A stretch of DNA of 40,306 nt from a virus, in the IMG/VR virus record IMGVR_UViG_3300032235_000781, positions 1 to 40,306 of that record, one strand, 5' to 3'. The notes beneath the pieces are model-generated. The model ran no database searches, was not told the DNA's origin, and saw only the letters and a program-made list of their open reading frames with translations. The translations under genes and the position numbers were made by a program. Shown here piece by piece: positions 1-4,913 of this stretch; within the stretch, counting starts at the first letter, position 1; each line of letters starts with the position of its first letter.

Positions 1-2
1 AC

Positions 3-197
3 ATGAAAGACAGATATACATTATACACAGAACCTAATGGAGATCGATGGATTTCCGCTCCCATAAATGGGGGAGACATTGGTGATCTTTCTGATATCGT
101 GGAAGAACTCAACATGCTTTACAATAAAAACAAAGCATATGCAAAAATAATTGAATCATACGAGAAAAGACTTGACAAATCGGAATCTCGTGATTAA
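3..197 (+). CDS. Small hypothetical protein at window edge
   Basis: An open frame of 64 residues that starts two bases inside the window, so the true start could lie upstream. The product is hydrophilic, with a charged, probably helical C-terminal half (about residues 30-64, rich in Glu, Lys and Asn) that could form a short coiled coil. No family is recognised. It ends 13 bases before the first tRNA gene and is read in the same direction as the tRNA array. It could be a small phage accessory gene. Coding potential is judged only from length and position. Confidence 0.5.
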   Translation: MKDRYTLYTEPNGDRWISAPINGGDIGDLSDIVEELNMLYNKNKAYAKIIESYEKRLDKSESRD

Positions 198-210
198 ATA
201 CTTACTCAAT

Positions 211-282
211 CGCGGGATGGAGCAGTGGTAGCTCGTCTGGCTCATAACCAGAAGGTCGTCGGTTCGACCCCGACTCCCGCTA
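211..282 (+). tRNA. Initiator-like tRNA-fMet (CAU)
   Basis: A full cloverleaf of 72 nt. The acceptor arm is CGCGGGA with TCCCGCT, so C1 faces U72 and is unpaired, as at the first pair of bacterial initiator tRNAs. The D stem GAGC/GCTC has A11:U24, an initiator hallmark (elongators have Y11:R24). The anticodon CAT is at 243-245 in a CTCATAA loop. The T arm is GTCGG-TTCGACC-CCGAC. The discriminator is A and the next bases are CAT, so CCA is not encoded. One initiator trait is weaker: the anticodon stem ends TGG/CCA rather than GGG/CCC. An Ile2-type tRNA-CAU is less likely because of A11:U24 and the open 1:72 pair. Confidence 0.92.
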
Positions 283-288
283 CATAAA

Positions 289-359
289 GCGTCCTTGATG
301 TAATGGTAACATGCCTTCCTTCCAAGTAGGTTACGTGGGTTCGAGTCCCACAGGACGCT
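289..359 (+). tRNA. tRNA-Gly (UCC)
   Basis: The acceptor stem GCGTCCT pairs fully with AGGACGC. The anticodon TCC is at 321-323 in a CTTCCAA loop; the anticodon stem has one T-T mismatch. The T arm is GTGGG-TTCGAGT-CCCAC. The discriminator is T, and the following bases are CCC rather than CCA, so the 3' end must be added. It reads GGA. It lies 6 nt after the initiator-like tRNA, so the two are probably processed from one transcript. Confidence 0.92.
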
Positions 360-397
360 CCCAAAAATAAAAAAACTTGAAAAAGTTGAAACAAATG

Positions 398-404
398 CTA
401 AATA
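398..404 (+). promoter_or_regulatory. Late-type box CTAAATA
   Basis: CTAAATA lies 11 nt before the ATG at 416. TTGAAA occurs about 16 nt upstream of TAAATA, so a sigma70-like reading is also possible. It probably drives the small terminator-ended unit at 410-538. Confidence 0.45.
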
Positions 405-415
405 CTAATAACAAC

Positions 416-478
416 ATGAAATACGAACAATATAATCAAGAGAAGGCAGCGACACCGAATAGGTGGCGGCGTGAATGA
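416..478 (+). CDS. Possible 20-residue peptide or small-RNA leader
   Basis: A 20-codon frame beginning MKYEQYNQEK and ending at TGA (476-478). It is preceded by a CTAAATA box and followed 30 nt later by a strong terminator. The second half is more GC-rich than its surroundings and contains a short hairpin (CACC at 453-456, loop GAATA, GGTG at 462-465). The unit could therefore be a small stable RNA rather than a gene for a peptide; the T4 tRNA region also contains small stable RNAs of non-tRNA type. Which product is real cannot be decided from sequence. Confidence 0.3.
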   Translation: MKYEQYNQEKAATPNRWRRE

Positions 479-507
479 TTGTGTTTTAGTGCATATTGAA
501 TTTCGCG

Positions 508-538
508 CCTCATCTGAAAAGATGAGGTTTTTTATTTT
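508..538 (+). terminator. Strong rho-independent terminator
   Basis: A perfect 8-bp stem CCTCATCT/AGATGAGG with a GAAA tetraloop, followed by six Ts and a further T-rich run. It closes the small transcription unit between tRNA-Gly and tRNA-Lys, splitting the tRNA array into separately transcribed parts. Confidence 0.9.
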
Positions 539-612
539 AGAGGTGAACGAAGCAACCTGAATTGCTAGAGAGTGGTGAAAGACTAATAGAGAATGTTGAA
601 GTATATTTTTAT

Positions 613-684
613 GGGATTATAATTCAATGGTAGAATAACTCCCTTTTAAGGAGTAAGCTGAAGGTTCGAGTCCTTCTGATCCCA
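613..684 (+). tRNA. tRNA-Lys (UUU)
   Basis: The acceptor stem is GGGATTA with TGATCCC (one T-G pair). The anticodon TTT is at 645-647, with stem ACTCC/GGAGT. The T arm is GAAGG-TTCGAGT-CCTTC. The discriminator A is followed by an encoded CCA (685-687). It reads AAA, a frequent codon in this AT-rich genome. The 72 nt from the terminator at 538 to this gene hold no feature I can support. Confidence 0.95.
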
Positions 685-690
685 CCATAT

Positions 691-762
691 AGATAGCAAC
701 GCACTAGGTGTGCGACAGGACTGTTAATCCTTGTGAGTTTGGTTCGAATCCAAGGCTATCTG
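691..762 (+). tRNA. tRNA-Asn (GUU)
   Basis: The acceptor stem AGATAGC pairs fully with GCTATCT and the discriminator is G. The anticodon GTT is at 723-725 in loop CTGTTAA; the outermost anticodon-stem pair is mismatched (C-T). The T stem TTTGG/CCAAG contains one T-G pair. The bases after the discriminator are CAT, so CCA is not encoded. It starts 3 nt after the CCA of tRNA-Lys. Confidence 0.92.
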
Positions 763-767
763 CATAT

Positions 768-838
768 GCTCTTATCGTCTAATGGTAGGACGTTTCCCTT
801 TCAAGGAAAAGACACGGGATCGTAACCCGTTAAGAGTG
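768..838 (+). tRNA. tRNA-Glu (UUC)
   Basis: The acceptor stem is GCTCTTA with TAAGAGT (first pair G-T) and the discriminator is G. The anticodon TTC is at 800-802 between TTTCC and GGAAA. The T stem is ACGGG/CCCGT, with the unusual loop ATCGTAA in which position 54 is A rather than T. CCA is not encoded (CT follows). It reads GAA. Confidence 0.92.
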
Positions 839-844
839 CTATAT

Positions 845-928
845 GCCGTGATCCCTTAGTGGTCGATAGGGCTTGCCTTGTAAGCAAGATGCGTATGCAC
901 ACCGTCAGTTCGAATCTGACTCATGGCT
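845..928 (+). tRNA. tRNA-Thr (UGU) with class II-type variable arm
   Basis: An 84-nt gene. The acceptor stem is GCCGTGA with TCATGGC and the discriminator is T. The anticodon stem CTTGC/GCAAG is perfect and holds loop CTTGTAA, giving anticodon TGT (879-881), a Thr reading. The variable region is about 15 nt and can form a small arm (TGC-GTAT-GCA), and the D stem is short (CCT/AGG). Both are class II features normally limited to Leu, Ser and bacterial Tyr tRNAs. The T arm is GTCAG-TTCGAAT-CTGAC. CCA is not encoded. The amino acid actually loaded is uncertain. Confidence 0.85.
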
Positions 929-966
929 CATAATTAATAAAAGAGCTTGAAAAATGTTTCCAAGCA

Positions 967-973
967 CTAAATA
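967..973 (+). promoter_or_regulatory. Late box CTAAATA for the HNH gene
   Basis: The box is followed by exactly 5 nt (TTAAT) and the ATG at 979. Confidence 0.6.
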
Positions 974-978
974 TTAAT

Positions 979-1650
979 ATGAAAAGATGGTATCAAGAAG
1001 AAATTGAATATGTTAAACAACTTGCCAAAATGGGGGTGAGTTATACCGACATAGCGCAGAACTTAGAAAGAACAGCAAAAAGTGTTCAGGAAAAAATGAA
1101 GAAATTGGGATTTGTTTATAATGATTTTTATACAAAACCACCCAAAGCATTATGTCTCAATTGTGAAGGTGAGATACTAAACGATGGTTTAATATTTTGC
1201 TCACACTCTTGTTCAGCCACATATAATAATAAAATTAGATCATCTAAAAAAGAACCTATATATTGTAAACAATGTGGTGATAGTATAACTAATAAAAATT
1301 CTTCCAAATTTTGTTGCAAATCCTGTGAACAAAAATTTAAAGCAAATGAGCGTAAAGAATTGATTTTGAAAGATGATAACTCCCTCCCATCAAATGCCTA
1401 TAAAAAATTTTTAATCGAAGAATATGGCGCGAAATGTATGGAGTGTGGGTGGGATAAAATAAACCCATCTACTAATAAATGTCCTATTGAACTTGAACAT
1501 ATAGATGGAAACTCATCTAATAATCATCTAAATAATTTAAAATTAATTTGTCCGAATTGTCATAGTTTAACACCCACGTATAAAGGATTGAATAGAGGTA
1601 ATGGGCGACATAATAGAATGGATAGATATAAAAGTGGGAAGAGTTATTAA
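979..1650 (+). CDS. HNH homing-type endonuclease with zinc-finger cysteines
   Basis: A 223-residue protein. Residues 1-50 look like a helix-turn-helix (GVSYTDIAQNLERTAKSVQ). Residues about 55-115 carry paired cysteines (CLNCEG, CSHSC, CKQCG, CCKSC) of treble-clef or zinc-ribbon type. The C-terminal part holds the HNH nuclease: CMECGW, then ELEHIDGNSSNNHLNNLKL, then CPNCHS, with catalytic-type His-Ile-Asp-Gly and Asn residues. Such enzymes nick or cut DNA and often act as mobile homing endonucleases in phages. The gene sits inside the tRNA array, ending 5 nt before tRNA-Tyr, a typical landing place. The function follows from the family; the target site is unknown. Confidence 0.88.
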   Translation: MKRWYQEEIEYVKQLAKMGVSYTDIAQNLERTAKSVQEKMKKLGFVYNDFYTKPPKALCLNCEGEILNDGLIFCSHSCSATYNNKIRSSKKEPIYCKQCGDSITNKNSSKFCCKSCEQKFKANERKELILKDDNSLPSNAYKKFLIEEYGAKCMECGWDKINPSTNKCPIELEHIDGNSSNNHLNNLKLICPNCHSLTPTYKGLNRGNGRHNRMDRYKSGKSY

Positions 1651-1655
1651 TAAAT

Positions 1656-1739
1656 GTGTTACCGCCAAAGTTGGAGAGTTGGGAATGACTGTAAATCATT
1701 TGCCTTCGGGCTGAGTAGGTTCGAATCCTATGTAACACA
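1656..1739 (+). tRNA. tRNA-Tyr (GUA), class II
   Basis: The acceptor stem GTGTTAC pairs fully with GTAACAC. The discriminator A is followed by an encoded CCA (1740-1742). The anticodon GTA is at 1691-1693 in loop CTGTAAA with stem AATGA/TCATT. The long variable arm GCC-TTCG-GGC is the expected bacterial Tyr form. The T arm is GTAGG-TTCGAAT-CCTAT. It starts right after the HNH gene stop codon. Confidence 0.95.
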
Positions 1740-1745
1740 CCATAT

Positions 1746-1818
1746 CGGGAGTTGATGTAACTTGGTAGCATGAGGCATTTGGATTGCTTTCGTCAGAGTT
1801 CAAATCTCTGGCTCCCGA
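1746..1818 (+). tRNA. tRNA-Pro (UGG)
   Basis: The acceptor stem is CGGGAGT with GCTCCCG (last pair T-G). The discriminator A is followed by an encoded CCA (1819-1821). The anticodon TGG is at 1780-1782 within loop TTTGGAT and stem AGGCA/TGCTT. The T arm is CAGAG-TTCAAAT-CTCTG. It reads CCA codons. Confidence 0.93.
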
Positions 1819-1830
1819 CCATTTTTCAAC

Positions 1831-1904
1831 GGGTCATTAGCTCAATTGGTAGAGCGGCTGTTTTGCAAACAGCGGGTTGTGGGTTCGAGTCCCACATGTA
1901 TCCA
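1831..1904 (+). tRNA. tRNA-Ala (UGC) with imperfect acceptor stem
   Basis: The anticodon TGC is at 1864-1866, in a perfect stem GCTGT/ACAGC. The D arm (GCTC/GAGC) and T arm (GTGGG-TTCGAGT-CCCAC) are regular. The acceptor GGGTCAT does not pair cleanly with the 3' strand ATGTATCC. The best fit leaves a bulged T at 1899 and then gives G3-U70, the classic alanine identity pair. The discriminator would be A1904, followed by CA rather than CCA. It could be functional with a bulge or slowly decaying. Confidence 0.8.
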
Positions 1905-1917
1905 CATTTTTTCAAAC

Positions 1918-1993
1918 AGCTATGTAGTGTAATGGTTTAGCACTGATGGTTTTGATCCATCCAGAGTATCGGGTTCAATTCCCACCATAGCCG
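1918..1993 (+). tRNA. tRNA-Gln (UUG) with weak T stem
   Basis: The anticodon TTG is at 1952-1954 (stem GATGG/CCATC, loop TTTTGAT). The acceptor AGCTATG pairs with CATAGCC except for an open first pair (A1-C72), which suits Gln tRNAs whose first pair is normally weak. The discriminator G is followed by an encoded CCA (1994-1996). The T stem has only three good G-C pairs around loop TTCAATT, so the fold is less sure than for its neighbours. Confidence 0.82.
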
Positions 1994-2003
1994 CCATTTT
2001 ATA

Positions 2004-2010
2004 TTAAATA
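2004..2010 (+). promoter_or_regulatory. Late box TTAAATA
   Basis: Five nt (ATATT) separate the box from the ATG at 2016. It lies directly after tRNA-Gln. Confidence 0.65.
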
Positions 2011-2015
2011 ATATT

Positions 2016-2390
2016 ATGATTACATTTTCAAAATTTTTCGAATTGTTTTTAGAAAATTACAATGAAGTTCGGATATACAATAGTGTGGTGCGTCTCCCCA
2101 TGGATAAACCTTATGGCTTCTGGATGGATAAACATGGTAATTTCGCAGTCGTCAAAGGTGGAATGGGAGCGCATGAAAAAATTGGTAATTTGATTTTGGA
2201 TCAACTTGGTATAGATTCAGGAGGAAGTGTGTATGAAACATTATTTGAAAATGGTTGGGTTCGTGTCATGTTAGACAGGGGTAAAACATATTATGAGATT
2301 CAACATGGAAGAAGATTAACTCCTATTCAAAGACGTAATTTATCTTTTATTAACGAATTCTACGAATTAAAAGGAGTTGAAGAAGGTTAA
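2016..2390 (+). CDS. Conserved-looking phage hypothetical, possible capsid cargo
   Basis: 124 residues. The start is fixed by the late box 5 nt upstream. The N-terminus MITFSKFFELFLENY has the aromatic, amphipathic pattern seen in several proteins of this region and resembles capsid-targeting tags of T4 internal proteins. The middle part (about residues 33-56, PYGFWMDKHGNFAVVKGGMG then AHEK) has the look of a small conserved phage domain, but I cannot name its function. It is the first gene of a tandem plus-strand run ending with the CCA-adding enzyme, so co-expression is likely. Confidence 0.7.
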   Translation: MITFSKFFELFLENYNEVRIYNSVVRLPMDKPYGFWMDKHGNFAVVKGGMGAHEKIGNLILDQLGIDSGGSVYETLFENGWVRVMLDRGKTYYEIQHGRRLTPIQRRNLSFINEFYELKGVEEG

Positions 2391-2397
2391 TATTTTT

Positions 2398-2871
2398 ATG
2401 AGAACATTTCTAGAATCCTTTTATGATATCCAAGAGCTATCTCCGAATAGTAAGCTACAGGATATCTTGAATACTCACTATCTCAAAGTCTATCGTTCAT
2501 CGGCTCGTCCCAATAAGAGTGATTATACTTCAGGTTCTCATGCAGGAACTAAACAACAAGCTCTAATTCGTGCCGATTATATGATCAATGATGAAGGAAA
2601 ATACGACAAGTATTATCTTTATGAATTGACAATTCGAATTGATAAAGTGTATCCCAAGTTACTATCTGATGATGGAACAGATCATGGATATGATTATGTA
2701 AAAGATTTAGGTGATTATGATATTGCTTTCTATAAAAATACAGGAGAAGGTGATATCAGAAACGAAAATCTTTCCATTATCATCATCAATCCTGATAGCG
2801 TGGTTGAATCTAAAATGGTCGAAGAGATCGATGGAGAGTATTTAACAGCAATGCAGGACGAATTATATTAA
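2398..2871 (+). CDS. Hypothetical protein, faint ADP-ribosyltransferase-like pattern
   Basis: 157 residues from the ATG at 2398. A longer frame from a TTG at 2377 overlaps the upstream gene and would hide the tag-like N-terminus MRTFLESFYDIQ, so the ATG is preferred. Noted segments: VYRSS, then SGSHAGTKQQALIRADYM, YLYELTIRID, DIAFYKNTGEGD and LSIIIINPDSV. The H-x-GT element and the later Y-x-N segment recall ADP-ribosyltransferase folds, but no catalytic Glu could be assigned, so this is a weak guess. The TAA stop overlaps the late box of the next gene. Confidence 0.6.
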   Translation: MRTFLESFYDIQELSPNSKLQDILNTHYLKVYRSSARPNKSDYTSGSHAGTKQQALIRADYMINDEGKYDKYYLYELTIRIDKVYPKLLSDDGTDHGYDYVKDLGDYDIAFYKNTGEGDIRNENLSIIIINPDSVVESKMVEEIDGEYLTAMQDELY

Positions 2872-2874
2872 ATA
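2868..2874 (+). promoter_or_regulatory. Late box TTAAATA
   Basis: Five nt (ATAAT) to the ATG at 2880. The box contains the stop codon of the upstream gene. Confidence 0.68.
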
Positions 2875-2879
2875 ATAAT

Positions 2880-4913
2880 ATGAATTTTCAAGTCCAAGAA
2901 CTTTATGAATCTGTGTTGATCACAGAGATGAATCAAAAAGTTATTAATTATCTCGAACAACACACAGATGAATTACCTTTCGATCATATTTTTGGAGACA
3001 AAATGCGGGTAGCATTTCCTATTGGAACTGACATCACTGCGCAAAATATCATTGATGATTTACGTAGAATTAAAAATTTTGATAAAGTCGATCTTAAAAA
3101 AGGAGAAGTCATCCGTAAACTCAAAATCGACCCAAAATATGGAAAGGGAGATTATCAAGAACAAAAAATTAATATAGGTAGAGCTATCTCAGCTTTGAAA
3201 ATTGTAGAAGATAAAAAGAAAAAATATCTCGATTGGTTTGCTAGATATAAAGATAATCTCGAAGCAGCTTTTGAGAAACCTGAATATGTTGTAGTATTGT
3301 CTCGTTCTCCGATTGATGTTGTGCGTATGTCTGACCATCGTAATATATCTTCATGCCATTCCCAAGGTGGTTCATATTTCTATTGCGCCATTCAAGAAGC
3401 GATAACTGGTGGGGCAGTTGCATATGTCGTCAATGCTCAAGATTTTGACGAATTGACGGAGGAAGAATTTCAAAATGATGAAATTTTTGTCGATCCTGAT
3501 CGTGGAGTGAGAGGAGCTGGTTATGGTTTAAGACCACTTTCCAGATTGAGAGTTCGTCGATTAGAGGATGATGAGGGTAATGAAGTGGCGATACCCGATA
3601 CTAAAATATATGGTAATCAATCGATTCCAAACTTTTACAACTCACTTAAAAATTATCTCCAGAATAAACAATCTATAACTGCTGGTGATTTTACAGGGCA
3701 ATATGAGAAAAGAGGTGGGACTTATTACGATGATCAAATCGAAGAATTGTTGGGTAATTACTTCAGCGATGAAGATAACAAATATTATCACCAAGACTTC
3801 CCCCGTGTGAAGCATAATCGAGATGATGATAGAGGAGAAACCAGACACAATGCTTTGAGTATTGAAGATGATTTGAGAAATATTAAAGATCGATACGAGG
3901 GTCAAATGACTCATAGTAGTGCCGATTATTATATATTCGACGATGATGATGATAGAAGTTATTTCGATATGTCAGGTTATTCACAGTTAGATATTTCCAA
4001 ATTTAATTTACCTGATGATATTGATATAGAAATTGAAGATGAATATTCTATTAGAAAATGGGTGGAAGGAAATTATGACGATAATTACGAATACTCAGCA
4101 CTAATCCAGTATTTAAAAGATGCTTCTGAAATTCAAATTTATAGAATTGAAATGGATAATCAGTCTATCAAAATAACATTTAATGATCAGGAAACATCAT
4201 CTGATCCAGATAATTTTGATTATTTTTGTCGAAATATGAAAAGATTCGATGATAAGATAGATGACATGCTTGATGATGAAGACGAATTGTTTGAAGTATT
4301 CCTCACTGCTGGATTTATAAAGCCAGCCGAAATTGATGATAAAAATTTCACTATGATCAAAAATTATATCGATTTAGAAGAGGAGCCATTTACTCATTTA
4401 TCCATATCTGGTCATGATATTAGAAAATCATTCACTGTGAAGTTTCCAAACAGGATTTTCGTTATGCAAGGTGATGATAATGCTATTAGAGATATTAAAG
4501 GATATATCGGAGAATCTCATGTTAAACGTGTATTAAACGATATTATCATTAATTTAGCAAGAGAAACTTTCAAACCCGAATCAGACGAATACGATACCGC
4601 ACAATTACAGTTTGATAAATTTTTCGAATCTTATACAAATCCTTTAGATGGTATAGATTATTCATTATCGTGTAACCCACATGATAATTACGGTAATTTA
4701 GAAATTAGTAATATGAGATTAAATTTCCCAAAAATGGATAACAGAAATTATCAATTCGTTGAATTTTTAGATGATATGTATCTACATATCATCAACACAT
4801 TCAAAGTGTGGGTATTAAATATTTTAAAATTTACTAATAATTCTAGTTTCGAGGCATTAGCAAATCAATATAACTATAAACAATTATACAAACTATATAA
4901 TAAATACCTATGA
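2880..4913 (+). CDS. Large acidic protein of unknown function
   Basis: 677 residues. The N-terminal third carries the segment RSPIDVVRMSDHRNISSCHS (about residues 142-161), then a Gly-rich stretch, GGAVAYVVNAQDF, and a later RPLSRLRVRRL and YGN. This SC-x...AY...R...YG order looks like a conserved fold seen in large phage hypotheticals, but I know no function for it. The rest is very rich in Asp, Glu, Tyr and Asn. No membrane segment or signal peptide is seen. The N-terminus (MNFQVQELYESVL) is weakly tag-like. It overlaps the next gene by 4 nt (ATGA), which implies translational coupling. It could be a virion-packaged protein. Confidence 0.8.
   Translation: MNFQVQELYESVLITEMNQKVINYLEQHTDELPFDHIFGDKMRVAFPIGTDITAQNIIDDLRRIKNFDKVDLKKGEVIRKLKIDPKYGKGDYQEQKINIGRAISALKIVEDKKKKYLDWFARYKDNLEAAFEKPEYVVVLSRSPIDVVRMSDHRNISSCHSQGGSYFYCAIQEAITGGAVAYVVNAQDFDELTEEEFQNDEIFVDPDRGVRGAGYGLRPLSRLRVRRLEDDEGNEVAIPDTKIYGNQSIPNFYNSLKNYLQNKQSITAGDFTGQYEKRGGTYYDDQIEELLGNYFSDEDNKYYHQDFPRVKHNRDDDRGETRHNALSIEDDLRNIKDRYEGQMTHSSADYYIFDDDDDRSYFDMSGYSQLDISKFNLPDDIDIEIEDEYSIRKWVEGNYDDNYEYSALIQYLKDASEIQIYRIEMDNQSIKITFNDQETSSDPDNFDYFCRNMKRFDDKIDDMLDDEDELFEVFLTAGFIKPAEIDDKNFTMIKNYIDLEEEPFTHLSISGHDIRKSFTVKFPNRIFVMQGDDNAIRDIKGYIGESHVKRVLNDIIINLARETFKPESDEYDTAQLQFDKFFESYTNPLDGIDYSLSCNPHDNYGNLEISNMRLNFPKMDNRNYQFVEFLDDMYLHIINTFKVWVLNILKFTNNSSFEALANQYNYKQLYKLYNKYL
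4900..4906 (+). promoter_or_regulatory. Possible late box ATAAATA inside the preceding gene
   Basis: Only 3 nt separate it from the ATG at 4910, unlike the usual 5. It may be chance in AT-rich coding sequence. Confidence 0.3.

Noticed and set aside
211-282. tRNA-Ile2 (CAU read as lysidine-modified)
   Set aside because: A11:U24 and the open C1-U72 fit an initiator better. It is still listed as the main alternative.
541-612. Possible truncated tRNA or RNA element (AGCAA/TTGCT hairpin)
   Set aside because: No cloverleaf can be built, and the hairpin is short enough to be chance.
845-928. Reading the 84-nt tRNA as tRNA-Tyr(GUA), because GTA occurs in its loop
   Set aside because: Shifting the loop by one base destroys the perfect CTTGC/GCAAG stem, and a good tRNA-Tyr is present at 1656.
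2377-2397. TTG start extending the 2398 gene upstream
   Set aside because: It overlaps the end of the preceding gene and hides the tag-like N-terminus found after the ATG at 2398.
4900-4909. Full-strength late promoter before the CCA-adding enzyme
   Set aside because: Spacing is 3 nt rather than 5 and it lies within AT-rich coding sequence; the gene is already coupled to its upstream neighbour by overlap.
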